Numbered from the stretch's first letter, positions 36,091 through 48,650 are shown. The stretch is 64,000 bases of DNA from Ptiloglossa arizonensis (GCF_051014685.1 NW_027478593.1:186001-250000), one strand, 5' to 3'. The notes: generated by a model from the letters alone, not told the origin. Program-made: numbers and translations.

Positions 36091-37683
36091 GCCTAAGGTA
36101 AAAGTACACATACCGTAGTAATCGGGCGAGTTTCTACTTTCAGACGCATCAGGAATTTTTGCGTTTGGTCAATCCGTTCGCGAGATACGGGACTTTGAAG
36201 CTAAGAAATGGTTGAGAAGACGACAAATTTTGCGCAATTCTGCTGCTCCAAACGCTTAACCAGAAAGGCCTAGGGAAAAAGTATACATACCGTAGTAATC
36301 GGGCGAGTTTCTACTTTCAGATGCAATAGGAATTTTTGGGTTAAGTCAATCCGTTCTCGAGATACGGGACTTTGAAGCTAAGAAATGGTTGAGAAGAAAA
36401 CAAGTTTTTCGCAATTCTGCTGCTCCAAACGCTTAACCAGAATGGCCTAGGGGAAAAATACAGAAACCGTTGTAATCGGGCGAGTTTCTACTTTCAGACG
36501 CAGCAGGAATTTTTGCGTTTGGTCAATCCGTTCGCGAGATATGGAAGTTTGAAGCTAAGAAATGGTTGAGAAGACAACAAATTTTTCGCAATTCTGCTGC
36601 TCCAAACGCTTAACCAGAATGGCCTAGGGGAAAAATACACAAACCGTTGTAATCGGGCGAGTTTCTACTTTCAGACGCAGCAGGAATTTTTGCGTTTGGT
36701 CAATCCGTTCGCGAGATACGGGACTTTGAAGCTAAGAAATGGTTGAGAAGACAACAAATTTTTCGCAATTCTGCTGCTCCAAACGCTTAACCAGAATGGC
36801 CTAGGGGAAAAATACACAAACCGTTGTAATCGGGCGAGTTTCTACTTTCAGATGCAATAGGAATTTTTGGGTTAGGTCAATCCGTTCTCGAGATATGGAA
36901 ATTTGAAGCTAAGAAATGGTTGAGAAGACAACAAATTTTTCGCAATTCTGCTGCTCCAAACGCTTAACAAGAATGGCCTAGGGAAAAAGTACACATACCG
37001 TAGTAATCGGGCGAGTTTCTACTTTCAGACGCATCAGGAATTTTTGCGTTTGGTCAATCCGTTCGCGAGATACGGGACATTGAAGCTAAGAAATGGTTGA
37101 GAAGACGACAAATTTTGCGCAATTCTGCTGCTCCAAACGCTTAACCAGAATGGCCTACGGGAGAAATACACATACCGTTGTAATCCGGCGAGTTTCTACT
37201 TTCGGATGCAATAGGAATTGTTGGGTTAGGTAAATCCGTTTGCGAGATATGGGAGTTTGAAGCTAGGAAATGGTTGGCAAGACAATAAATTTTTCGCAAT
37301 TCTGCTGCTCCAATCGCTTAACCAGAATGGCCTAGGGGAAAAATACATATATCGATGTAATCGGGCGAGTTTCTACTTTAAGAAGCAATAGGAATTTTTG
37401 GGTTAGGTCAATCCGTTCGCGAGATGTGGGAGGTTGAAGCTAAGAAATTGTTGAGAAGACAACAAATTTTTCGCAATTCTGCTGCTCCAATCGCTTAACC
37501 AGAATGGCCTAGGGGAAAAATACACAAACCGTTGTAATCGGGCGAGGTTCTACGTTCAGATGCAATAGGAATTCTTGGGTTAGGTCAATCCGTTCTCGAG
37601 ATATGGGAGTTTGAAGCTAAGAAATGGTTGAGAAGACAACAAATTTTTCGCAATTCTGCTGCTCCAAACGCTTATCAAGAATG
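36091..37683 (+). repeat. 9-monomer unit, second family, 1593 bp
   Basis: The marker 'gcctaaggtaaaagtac' occurs at 36091, 37684 and 39631. The first interval is exactly 9 monomers. Contents in order include 'gcgtttgg' with 'gatacggg', 'aagtacataccgtag'-type, 'atacagaaaccg', the 'ggaaatttgaagc' monomer (36,897) and 'atacatatatcgatg'. It has three complete CENP-B-box-like motifs. Confidence 0.88.
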
Positions 37684-39732
37684 GCCTAAGGTAAAAGTAC
37701 ACATACCGTAGTAATCGGGCGAGTTTCTACTTTCAGACGCATCAGGAATTTTTGCGTTTGGTCAATTCGTTCGCGAGATACGGGACTTTGAAGCTAAGAA
37801 ATGGTTGAGAAGACGACAAATTTTGCGCAATTCTGCTGCTCCAAACGCTTAACCAGAAAGGCCTAGGGAAAAAGTACACATACCGTAGTAATCGGGCGAG
37901 TTTCTACTTTCAGATGCAATAGGAATTTTTGGGTTAAGTCAATCCGTTCTCGAGATACGGGACTTTGAAGCTAAGAAATGGTTGAGAAGAAAACAAGTTT
38001 TTCGCAATTCTGCTGCTCCAAACGCTTAACCAGAATGGCCTAGGGGAAAAATACAGAAACCGTTGTAATCGGGCGAGTTTCTACTTTCAGACGCAGCAGG
38101 AATTTTTGCGTTTGGTCAATCCGTTCGCGAGATATGGAAGTTTGAAGCTAAGAAATGGTTGAGAAGACAACAAATTTTTCGCAATTCTGCTGCTCCAAAC
38201 GCTTAACCAGAATGGCCTAGGGGAAAAATACACAAACCGTTGTAATCGGGCGAGTTTCTACTTTCAGACGCAGCAGGAATTTTTGCGTTTGGTCAATCCG
38301 TTCGCGAGATACGGGACTTTGAAGCTAAGAAATGGTTGAGAAGACAACAAATTTTTCGCAATTCTGCTGCTCCAAACGCTTAACCAGAATGGCCTAGGGG
38401 AAAAATACACAAACCGTTGTAATCGGGCGAGTTTCTACTTTCAGATGCAATAGGAATTTTTGGGTTAGGTCAATCCGTTCTCGAGATATGGAAATTTGAA
38501 GCTAAGAAATGGTTGAGAAGACAACAAATTTTTCGCAATTCTGCTGCTCCAAACGCTTAACAAGAATGGCCTAGGGAAAAAGTACAGAAACCGTTGTAAT
38601 CGGGCGAGTTTCTACTTTCAGACGCAGCAGGAATTTTTGCGTTTGGTCAATCCGTTCGCGAGATACGGGACTTTGAAGCTAAGAAATGGTTGAGAAGACA
38701 ACAAATTTTTCGCAATTCTGCTGCTCCAAACGCTTAACCAGAATGGCCTAGGGGAAAAATACACAAACCGTTGTAATCGGGCGAGTTTCTACTTTCAGAT
38801 GCAATAGGAATTTTTGGGTTAGGTCAATCCGTTCTCGAGATATGGAAATTTGAAGCTAAGAAATGGTTGAGAAGACAACAAATTTTTCGCAATTCTGCTG
38901 CTCCAAACGCTTAACAAGAATGGCCTAGGGAAAAAGTACACATACCGTAGTAATCGGGCGAGTTTCTACTTTCAGACGCATCAGGAATTTTTGCGTTTGG
39001 TCAATCCGTTCGCGAGATACGGGACATTGAAGCTAAGAAATGGTTGAGAAGACGACAAATTTTGCGCAATTCTGCTGCTCCAAACGCTTAACCAGAATGG
39101 CCTACGGGAGAAATACACATACCGTTGTAATCCGGCGAGTTTCTACTTTCAGATGCAATAGGAATTGTTGGGTTAGGTCAATCCGTTTGCGAGATATGGG
39201 AGTTTGAAGCTAGGAAATGGTTGGCAAGACAATAAATTTTTCGCAATTCTGCTGCTCCAATCGCTTAACCAGAATGGCCTAGGGGAAAAATACATATATC
39301 GATGTAATCGGGCGAGTTTCTACTTTAAGAAGCAATAGGAATTTTTGGGTTAGGTCAATCGGTTCGCGAGATGTGGGAGGTTGAAGCTAAGAAATTGTTG
39401 AGAAGACAACAAATTTTTCGCAATTCTGCTGCTCCAATCGCTTAACCAGAATGCCCTAGGGGAAAAATACACAAACCGTTGTAATCGGGCGAGGTTCTAC
39501 GTTCAGATGCAATAGGAATTCTTGGGTTAGGTCAATCCGTTCTCGAGATATGGGAGTTTGAAGCTAAGAAATGGTTGAGAAGACAACAAATTTTTCGCAA
39601 TTCTGCTGCTCCAAACGCTTAACAAGAATGGCCTAAGGTAAAAGTACACATACCGTAGTAATCGGGCGAGTTTCTACTTTCAGACGCATCTGGAATTTTT
39701 GCGTTTGGTCAATTCGTTCGCGAGATACGGGA
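36176..39732 (+). other. Densest cluster: eight CENP-B-box-like motifs
   Basis: Matches start at 36176, 36707, 37061, 37769, 38300, 38654, 39008 and 39716, with spacings of 3, 2, 4, 3, 2, 2 and 4 monomers. The pattern 3-2-4 repeats with the higher-order unit, and the extra 2 comes from the duplicated dimer in the 11-monomer copy. About two monomers in five here carry the full core. Confidence 0.62.
37684..39630 (+). repeat. 11-monomer derivative of the 9-monomer unit, 1947 bp
   Basis: This unit has the same boundaries and order as 36091-37683, except that the 'ggaaatttgaagc' monomer occurs twice (38,490 and 38,844, 354 bp apart). The unit is therefore the 9-monomer form plus one duplicated dimer. 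The junction is visible near 38,575-38,590. Confidence 0.87.
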
Positions 39733-41754
39733 CTTTGAAGCTAAGAAATGGTTGAGAAGACGACAAATTTTGCGCAATTCTGCTGCTCCAAACGCTTAAC
39801 CAGAAAGGCCTAGGGAAAAAATAACCATACCTTTGTAATCGGGCGAGTTTCTACTTTCAGACGCATCAGGAATTTTTGGGTTTGGTCAATCTGTTCGCGA
39901 GATATGGAACTTTGAAGCTAAGAAATTCTTGAGAAGACAACAAATTTTTCGCACTTCTGCTGCTCCAATCGCTTGACCAGAATGTCCAACGGGAAAAATA
40001 CACATATCGTTGTAATCGGGCGAGTTTCTACTTTCAGATGCAATAGGAATTTTTGGGTTAGGTCAATCCGTTCGCGAGATATGGGACTTTGAAGCTAAGA
40101 AATGGTTGACAAGACAACAAATTTTACGCACTTCTGCTGCTCCAATCGCTTAACCAGAATGGCCTAGGGGAGAAATACACATACCGTTGTAATCGGGCGA
40201 GTTTCTACTTTCAGATGCAATAGGAACTGTTGGGTTAGGTCAATCCGTTTTCGAGATATGGGAGTTTGAATCTAGGAAATGGTTGAGAAGGCAACAAATT
40301 TTTCGCAATTCTGCTGCTCCAATCGCTTAACCAGAATGGCCTAGGGGAAAAATACAAAAACCGTTGTAATCGGGCGAGTTTCTACTTTCAGACGCAGCAG
40401 GAATTCTTGGGATTGGTCAATCCGTCCGCGAGATATGGGACTTTGAAGCTAAGAAATGTTGGCAAGACAACAAATTTTTCGCACTTGTGCTGCTCCAATC
40501 GCTTAACCAGAATGGCCTAGGGGAGAAGTACACATACCGCTGTAATCGGGCGAGTTTCTACTTTCAGACGCAATAGGAATTTTTGGGTTAGTTCATTCTG
40601 TTCTCGAGATATGGGAGTTTGGAGCTAAGAAATGGTTGAGAAGACATCAAATTTTTCGCAATTCTGCTGCTCCAAATGCTTAACCAGAATGGCCTAGGGG
40701 AAAAATACCCATTCCGTTGTAATCGGGCGAGTTTCTACTTTCAGACGCAGCAGGAATTTTTGCGTTTGGTCAATCCCTCCGCGAGATATGGGACTTTGAA
40801 GGTAAGAAATGGTTGACAAGACAACAAATTTTTCGCACTTCTGCTGCTCCATTCGCTTAACCAGAATGGCCTAGGGGAAAAATACACATATCGTTGTAAT
40901 CGGGCGAGTTTCTACTTTAAGATGCAATAGGAATTTTTGGGTTAGGTCAATCGGTTCGCGAGATGTGGGAGGTTGAAGCTAAGAAATTGTTGAGAAGACA
41001 ACAAATTTTTCTCACTTCTGCTGCTCGAATCGCTTAACCAGAATGGCCTAGGGGAGAAATACACATACCGTTGTAATCGGGCGAGGTTCTACGTTCAGAT
41101 GCAATAGGAATTATTGGGTTAGGTCAATCCGTTCTCGAGATATGGGAGTTTGAAGGTAAGAAATGGTTGAGAAAACAACAAATTTTTCGCAATTCTGCTG
41201 CTCCAAAAGCTTAACAAGAATGGCCTAGGGAAAAAGTACACATACCGTAGTAATCAGGCGAGTTTCTACTTTCAGATGCAAGAGGAATTGTTGGGTTTGT
41301 TCAATCCGTTCGCGAGATATGGGACTTTGAAGCTAAGAAGTGGTTGACAAGACAATAAATTTTTCGCACTTCTGCTGCTCCAATCGCTTGACCAGAATGG
41401 CCAACGGGAAAAATACAAATATCGTTGTAATCGGGCGAGTTTCTACTTTCAGATGCAATAGGAATTTTTGGGTTAGGTCAATCCGTTCGCGAGATATGGG
41501 ACTTTGAAGCTAAGAAATGGTTGACAAGACAACAAATTTTTCGCACTTCTGCTGCTCCAATCGCTTAACCAGAATGGCCTAGGGGAGAAGTACACATACC
41601 GTTGTAATCGGGCGAATTTCTACTTTCGGATGCAATAGGAATTGTTGGGTTAGGTCAATCCGTTTGCGAGATATGGGAGTTTGAAGCTAGGAAATGTTTG
41701 AGAAGGCAACAAATTTTTCGCAATTCTGCTGCTCCAATCGCTTAACCAGAATGG
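39631..41754 (+). repeat. Region 5 entry: 'gagaagtacac' and 'caacgggaaaaatac' monomers
   Basis: Twelve monomers open as a third copy of the preceding unit and then change. New markers are 'gtccaacgggaaaaatac' (near 39,984), 'ggggagaagtacac' and 'tttgcgagatatgggagtttgaagctagg'. I see no complete higher-order unit. Confidence 0.65.
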
Positions 41755-42992
41755 CCTAGGGAAAAAATACAAAAACCGTTGTAATCGGGCGAGTTTCTAC
41801 TTTCAGACGCAGCAGGAGTTTTTGGGTTTGGTCAATCCGTCCGCGAGATATGGGACTTTGAAGCTAAGAAATGTTGACAAGACAACAAATTTTTCGTAAT
41901 TCTGCTGCTCCAATCGCTTAACCAGAATGGCCTAGGGGAGAAGTACACATACCGCTGTAATCGGGCGAGTTTCTACTTTCAGATTCAATAGGAATTTTTG
42001 GGTTAGGTCAATCCGTTCGCGAGAGATGGGACTTTGAAGCTAAGAAATGGTTGACAAGACAACAAATTTTTCGCACTACTGCTGCTCCAATCGCTTAACC
42101 AGAATGGCCTAGGGGAAAAATACACAAACCGTTGTAATCGGGCGAATTTCTATTTTCAGACGCAATAGGAATTTTTGGGTTAGGTCAATCGGTTCGCGAG
42201 ATGTGGGAGGTTGAAGCTAAGAAATTGTTGAGAAGACAACAAATTTTTCGCAATTCTGCTGCTCCAATCGCTTAACCAGAATGGCCTAGGGGAAAAATAC
42301 ACAAACCGTTGTAATCGGGCGAGGTTCTACGTTCAGATGCAATAGGAATTATTGGGTTAGGTCAATCCGTTCTCGAGATATGGGAGTTTGAAGCTAAGAA
42401 ATGGTTGAGAAGACAACAAATTTTTCGCAATTCTGCTGCTCCAAACGCTTAACAAGAATGGCCTTGGGAAAAAGTACACGTACCGTAGTAATCGGGCGAG
42501 TTTCTACTTTCAGACGCATCAGGAATTTTTGCGTCTGGTCAATCCGTTCGTGAGATACGGGACTTTGAAGCTAAGAAATCTTTGAGAAGACGACAAATTT
42601 TGCGCAATTCTGCTGCTCCAAACGCTTAACCAGAAAGGCCTAGGGAAAAAATAACCATACCTTTGTAATCGGGCGAGTTTCTACTTTCAGACGCATCAGG
42701 AATTTTTGGGTTTGGTCAATCTGTTCGCGAGATATGGAACTTTGAAGCTAAGAAATTCTTGACAAGACAACAAATTTTTCGCACTTCTGCTGCACCAATC
42801 GCTTGACCAGAATGTCCAACGGGAAAAATACACATATCGTTGTTATCGGGCGAGTTTCTACTTTCAGATGCAATAGGAATTGTTGGGTTAGGTCAATCCG
42901 TTTTCGAGATATGGGAGTTTGAATCTAGGAAATGGTTGAGAAGGCAACAAATTTTTCGCAATTCTGCTGCTCCAATCGCTTAACCAGAATGG
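41755..42992 (+). repeat. 7-monomer higher-order unit, copy 1, 1238 bp
   Basis: Paired markers recur 1238 bp apart: 'atacaaaaaccg' following 41755 and 42993, 'cagattcaatagg' near 41,982 and 43,220, and 'gcgaatttctattttc' at 42143 and 43381. Differences seen include 'gtacacgtaccg' against 'gtacacataccg', and 'gcgagaga' against 'gatagaga' near 43,257. Confidence 0.8.
42546..42562 (+). other. CENP-B-box-like motif, 'tgag' form
   Basis: TTCG tgag A ta CGGG A lies in copy 1 of the 7-monomer unit. The spacer differs from its partner at 43784 by one base that is not part of the core. Confidence 0.55.
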
Positions 42993-44040
42993 CCTAGGGG
43001 AAAAATACAAAAACCGTTGTAATCGGGCGAGTTTCTACTTTCAGACGCAGCAGGAATTCTTGGGTTTGGTCAATCCGTCCGCGAGATATGGGACTTTGAA
43101 GCTAAGAAATGTTGGCAAGACAACAAATTTTTCGCACTTGTGCTGCTCCAATCGCTTAACCAGAATGGCCTAGGGGAGAAGTACACATACCGCTGTAATC
43201 GGGCGAGTTTCTACTTTCAGATTCAATAGGAATTTTTGGGTTAGGTCAATCCGTTCGATAGAGATGGGACTTTGAAGCTAAGAAATGGTTGACAAGACAA
43301 CAAATTTTTCGCACTTCTGCTGCTCCAATCGCTTAACCAGAATGGCCTAGGGGAAAAATACACAAACCGTTGTAATCGGGCGAATTTCTATTTTCAGACG
43401 CAATAGGAATTTTTGGGTTAGGTCAATCGGTTCGCGAGATTTGGGAGGTTGAAGCTAAGAAATTGTTGAGAAGACAACAAATTTTTCGCAATTCTGCTGC
43501 TCCAATCGCTTAACCAGAATGGCCTAGGGGAAAAATACACAAACCGTTGTAATCGGGCGAGGTTCTACGTTCAGATGCAATAGGAATTATTGGGTTAGGT
43601 CAATCCGTTCTCGAGATATGGGAGTTTGAAGCTAAGAAATGGTTGAGAAGACAACAAATTTTTCGCAATTCTGCTGCTCCAAACGCTTAACAAGAATGGC
43701 CTAGGGAAAAAGTACACATACCGTAGTAATCGGGCGAGTTTCTACTTTCAGACGCATCAGGAATTTTTGCGTTTGGTCAATCCGTTCGCGAGATACGGGA
43801 CTTTGAAGCTAAGAAATCTTTGAGAAGACGACAAATTTTGCGCAATTCTGCTGCTCCAAACGCTTAACCAGAAAGGCCTAGGGAAAAAATAACCATACCG
43901 TCGTAATCGGGCGAGTTTCTACTTTCAGACGCATCAGGAATTTTTGGGTTTGGTCAATCCGTTCGCGAGATATGGAACTTTGAAGCTAAGAAATGCTTTA
44001 CGAGACAACAAATTTTTCGCACTTCTGCTGCTCCATTCGC
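42993..44040 (+). repeat. 7-monomer higher-order unit, copy 2 (incomplete)
   Basis: This copy follows copy 1 monomer by monomer up to about 44,030, then passes into the 178-bp monomer block. It carries a complete CENP-B-box-like motif at 43784, the partner of 42546 in copy 1. Confidence 0.75.
43784..43800 (+). other. CENP-B-box-like motif
   Basis: The 'cgag / ta' form lies in copy 2 of the 7-monomer unit, 1238 bp after its partner. Confidence 0.57.
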
Positions 44041-44057
44041 TTAACCAGAATGGCCTA

Positions 44058-44591
44058 GGGGAAAAATACACATACCGTTGTAATCGGGCGAGTTTCTACT
44101 TTCAGATGCAATAGGAATTGTTGGGTTAGGTCAATCCGTTCGGGAGATATGGGAGTTTGAAGCTAGGAAATGGTTGAGAAGACAACAAATTTTTTCGCAT
44201 TTCTGCTGCTCCAATCGCTTCACCAGAATGGCCTAGGGGAAAAATACACATACCGTTGTAATTGGGCGAGTTTCTACTTTCAGATGCAATAGGAATTTTT
44301 GGGTTAGGTCACTCCGTTCGCGAGATATGGGAGGTTGAAGCTAAGAAATGGTTGAGAAGACAACAAATTTTTTCGCAATTCTGCTGCTCCAATCGCTTCA
44401 CCAGAATGGCCTAGGGGAAAAATACACATACCGTTGTAATCGGGCGAGTTTCTACTTTCAGATGCAATAGGAATTTTTGGGTTTGGTCAATCCGATCTCG
44501 AGATATGGGACTTTGGAGCTAAGAGATGGTTGAGAAGACAACAAATTTTTTCGCAATTCTGCTGCTCCATTCGCTTAACCAGAATGGCCTA
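44058..44591 (+). repeat. 3-monomer unit of 178-bp monomers, copy 1, 534 bp
   Basis: The anchor 'cgttcgggag' lies at 44137, 44671 and 45205, exactly 534 bp apart (3 x 178). Each monomer has six T instead of five in its 'aaattttttcgc' tract. Before 44 kb I saw only the five-T form. The three monomers carry 'ttcgggag', 'ttcgcgag' and 'atctcgag' at the box window. Confidence 0.88.
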
Positions 44592-45125
44592 GGGGAAAAA
44601 TACACATACCGTTGTAATCGGGCGAGTTTCTACTTTCAGATGCAATAGGAATTGTTGGGTTAGGTCAATCCGTTCGGGAGATATGGGAGTTTGAAGCTAG
44701 GAAATGGTTGAGAAGACAACAAATTTTTTCGCAATTCTGCTGCCCCAATCGCTTCACCAGAATGGCCTAGGGGAAAAATACACATACCGTTGTAATCGGG
44801 CGAGTTTCTACTTTCAGATGCAATAGGAATTTTTGGGTTAGGTCACTCCGTTCGCGAGATATGGGAGGTTGAAGCTAAGAAATGGTTGAGAAGACAACAA
44901 ATTTTTTCGCAATTCTGCTGCTCCAATCGCTTCACCAGAATGGCCTAGGCGAAAAATACACATACCGTTGTAATCGGGCGAGTTTCTACTTTTAGATGCA
45001 ATAGGAATTTTTGGGTTTGGTCAATCCGATTTCGAGAGATGGGACTTTGGAGCTAAGAGATGGTTGAGAAGACAACAAATTTTTTCGCAATTCTGCTGCT
45101 CCATTCGCTTAACCAGAATGGCCTA
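44592..45125 (+). repeat. 3-monomer unit of 178-bp monomers, copy 2, 534 bp
   Basis: This tandem copy of 44058-44591 shows a few substitutions, for example 'ctgccccaatc' for 'ctgctccaatc', 'ttttagatgc' for 'ttcagatgc' and 'gatttcgagaga' for 'gatctcgagata'. A third copy begins at 45126 and fades after its first monomer. Confidence 0.87.
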
Positions 45126-45991
45126 GGGGAAAAATACACATATCGTTGAAATCGGGCGAGTTTCTACTTTCAGATGCAATAGGAATTGTTGGGTTAGGTC
45201 AATCCGTTCGGGAGATATGGGAGTTTGAAGCTAGGAAATGGTTGACAAGACAACAAATTTTTCGCACTTCTGCTGCTCCAATCGCTTAACCAGAATGGCC
45301 TAGGGGAAAAATACACATACCGCTGTAATCGGGCGAGTTTCTACTTTCAGATGTAATAGGAATTTTTGGGTTAGGTCAATCCGTTCTCGAGATATGGGAG
45401 TTTGAAGCTAAGAAATTGTTGAGAAGACAACAAATTTTTCGCAATTCTGCTGCTCCAAACGCTTAACAAGAATGGCCTAGGGAAAAAATACACATTCCGT
45501 TGTAATCGGGCGAGTTTCTACTTTCAGACGCAGCAGGAATTTCTGGGTTTGGTCAATCCGTTCGCGAGATATGGGAGTTTGAAGCTAGGAAATGGTTGAG
45601 AAGACAACAAATTTTTTCGCAATTCTGCTGCTCCAATCGCTTCACCAGAATGGCCTACGGGAAAAATACACATACCTTTGTAATCGGGCGAGTTTCTACT
45701 TTCAGATGCAATAGGAATTTTTGTGTTAGGTCACTCCATTCGCGAGATATGGGAGGTTGAAGCTAAGAAATGGTTGAGAAGACAACAAATTTTTTCGCAA
45801 TTCTGCTGCTCCAATCGCTTCACCAGAATGGCCTAGGGGAAAAATAAACATACCGTTGTAATCGGGCGAGTTTCTACTTTCAGATGCAATAGGAATTTTT
45901 GGGTTTGGTCAATCCGATCTCGAGATATGGGACTTTGGAGCTAAGAGATGGTTGAGAAGACCACAAATTTTTCGCACTTCTGCTGCTCCAA
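45126..45991 (+). repeat. Link between the 3-monomer and 15-monomer blocks
   Basis: About five monomers begin as a third copy of the 534-bp unit. They end with the series 'cactccattcgcgag', then 'gatctcgag', then 'gaccacaaattttt', which also ends each 15-monomer unit downstream. Confidence 0.7.
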
Positions 45992-46070
45992 TCGCATAAC
46001 CAGGATGGCCTAGGGGAAAAATACCCATACCGTTGTAATCGGGCGAGTTTCTACTTTCAGACGCAGCAGG

Positions 46071-47132
46071 AATTTTTGTGTTTGGTCAATCCCTCCGCGA
46101 GATATGGGACTTTGAAGGTAAGAAATGGTTGACAAGACAACAAATTTTTCGCACTTCTGCTGCTCCATTCGCTTAACCAGAATGGCCTAGGGGAAAAATA
46201 CACATATCGTTGTAATCGGGCGTGTTTCTACTTTAAGATGCAATAGGAATTTTTGGGTTTGGTCAATCCGTTCGCGAGATATGGGAGTTTGAAGCTAAGA
46301 AATGGTTGAGAAGACAACAAATTTTTCGCAATTCTGCTGCTCCATTCGCTTAACCAGAATGGCATAGGGGAAAAATACACAGATCGTTGTAATCGGGCGA
46401 GTTTCTACTTTCAGATGCAATAGGAATTTTTGGGTTAGGTCAATCCGTTCGCGAGATATGGGTGTTTGAAGCTAAGAAATGGTTGAGAAGACAACACATT
46501 TTTCGCAATTCTGCTGCTCCAAACGCTTAACCAGAATGGCCTAGGGAAAAAATACACATACCTTTGTAATCGGACGAGTTTCTACTTTCAGACGCAGCAG
46601 GAATTTTTGTGTTTGGTCAATCCCTCCGCGAGATATGGGACTTTGAAGGTAAGAAATGGTTGACAAGACAACAAATTTTTCGCACTTCTGCTGCTCCATT
46701 CGCTTAACCAGAATGGCCTAGGGGAAAAATACACATATCGTTGTAATCGGGCGTGTTTCTACTTTAAGATGCAATAGGAATTTTTGGGTTTGGTCAATCC
46801 GTTCGCGAGATATGGGAGTTTGAAGCTAAGAAATGGTTGAGAAGACAACAAATTTTTCGCAATTCTGCTGCTCCATTCGCTTAACCAGAATGGCATAGGG
46901 GAAAAATACACAGATCGTTGTAATCGGGCGAGTTTCTACTTTCAGATGCAATAGGAATTTTTGGGTTAGGTCAATCCGTTCGCGAGATATGGGTGTTTGA
47001 AGCTAAGAAATGGTTGAGAAGACAACACATTTTTCGCAATTCTGCTGCTCCAAACGCTTAACCAGAATGGCCTAGGGAAAAAATACACATACCTTTGTAA
47101 TCGGACGAGTTTCTACTTTCAGACGCAGCAGG
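46071..47132 (+). repeat. Nested 3-monomer repeat, two 531-bp copies
   Basis: The string 'aatttttgtgtttggtc' occurs at 46071, 46602 and 47133, exactly 531 bp apart. The two triplets contain, in order, a 'ccctccgcgag' monomer, a 'cgtgtttctac' monomer and a 'cacagatcgttg' monomer with 'gggtgtttg'. All are 177 bp long. Confidence 0.85.
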
Positions 47133-47686
47133 AATTTTTGTGTTTGGTCAATCCGTTCGCGAGATATGGGACTTTGAAGCAAAGAAATGGTTGACAAGAC
47201 AACAAATTTTTCGCAATTCTGCTGCTCCATTCGCTTAACCAGAATGGCCTAGGGGAAAAATACACATACCGCTGTAATCGGGCGAGTTTCTACTTTCAGA
47301 TGCAATAGGAATTGTTGGGTTAGGTCAATCCGTTCGCGAGATGTGGGAGTTTGAAACTAGGAAATGGTTGAGAAGACAACAAATTTTCTCGCAATTCTGC
47401 TGCTCCAATCGCTTAACCAGAATGGCCTAGGGGAAAAATACACATACCGTTGTAATCGGGCGAGTTTCTACTTTCAGATGCAATAGGAATTGTTGGGTTA
47501 GGTCAATCCGTTCGCGAGATGTGGGAGTTTGAAACTAGGAAATGGTTGAGAAGACAACAAATTTTCTCGCAATTCTGCTGCTCCAATCGCTTAACCAGAA
47601 TGGCCTAGGGAAAAAGTACACATACCGTTGTAATCGGGCGAGTTTCTACTTTCAGACGCATCAGGAATTTTCGGTTGGGTCAATCC

Positions 47687-47703
47687 GTTCGCGAGATACG
47701 GGA
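47687..47703 (+). other. CENP-B-box-like motif
   Basis: It lies on the shortened 'ggaattttcggttgggtc' monomer of the first 15-monomer unit and is the only complete match in that unit. Confidence 0.58.
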
Positions 47704-48650
47704 CTTTGAAGCTAAGAAATGGTTGAGCAGACAACAAATTTTTCGCACTTCTGCTGCTCCATTCGCTTAACCAGAATGGCCTAGGGGAAAAATACACATA
47801 CCGCTGTAATCGGGCGAGTTTCTACTTTCAGATGTAATAGGAATTTTTGGGTTAGGTCAATCCGTTCTCGAGATATGGGAGTTTGAAGCTAAGAAATTGT
47901 TGAGAAGACAACAAATTTTTCGCAATTCTGCTGCTCCAAACGCTTAACAAGAATGGCCTAGGGAAAAAATACACATTCCGTTGTAATCGGGCGAGTTTCT
48001 ACTTTCAGACGCAGCAGGAATTTCTGGGTTTGGTCAATCCGTTCGCGAGATATGGGAGTTTGAAGCTAGGAAATGGTTGAGAAGACAACAAATTTTTTCG
48101 CAATTCTGCTGCTCCCATCGCTTAACCAGAATGGCCTAGGGGAAAAATACACATACCGTTGTAATCGGGCGAGTTTCTACTTTCAGATGCAATAGGAATT
48201 GTTGGGTTAGGTCAATCCGTTCGCGAGATATGGGAGTTTGAAGCTAGGAAATGGTTGAGAAGACAACAAATTTTTTCGCAATTCTGCTGCTCCAATCGCT
48301 TCACCAGAATGGCCTAGGGGAAAAATACACATACCTTTGTAATCGGGCGAGTTTCTACTTTCAGATGCAATAGGAATTTTTGGGTTAGGTCACTCCATTC
48401 GCGAGATATGGGAGGTTGAAGCTAAGAAATGGTTGAGAAGACAACAAATTTTTTCGCAATTCTGCTGCTCCAATCGCTTCACCAGAATGGCCTAGGGGAA
48501 AAACACACATACCGTTGTAATCGGGCGAGTTTCTACTTTCAGATGCAATAGGAATTTTTGGGTTTGGTCAATCCGATCTCGAGATATGGGACTTTGGAGC
48601 TAAGAGATGGTTGAGAAGACCACAAATTTTTCGCACTTCTGCTGCTCCAA

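Larger units (their letters stand above)
45992..48650 (+). repeat. 15-monomer higher-order unit, copy 1, 2659 bp
   Basis: The marker 'tcgcataaccaggatgg' begins at 45992, 48651, 51310 and 53610. The first two intervals are both 2659 bp, which is 15 x 177 plus 4. The surplus is explained by five 178-bp monomers (three 'attttttcgc', two 'attttctcgc') and one 1-bp deletion in 'ggaattttcggttggg'. A nested 531-bp triplet occupies its start. Copy 1 differs from copy 2 around 46,560-46,600, where the 'ttgtaatcggacgag' monomer type is present. Confidence 0.88.
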
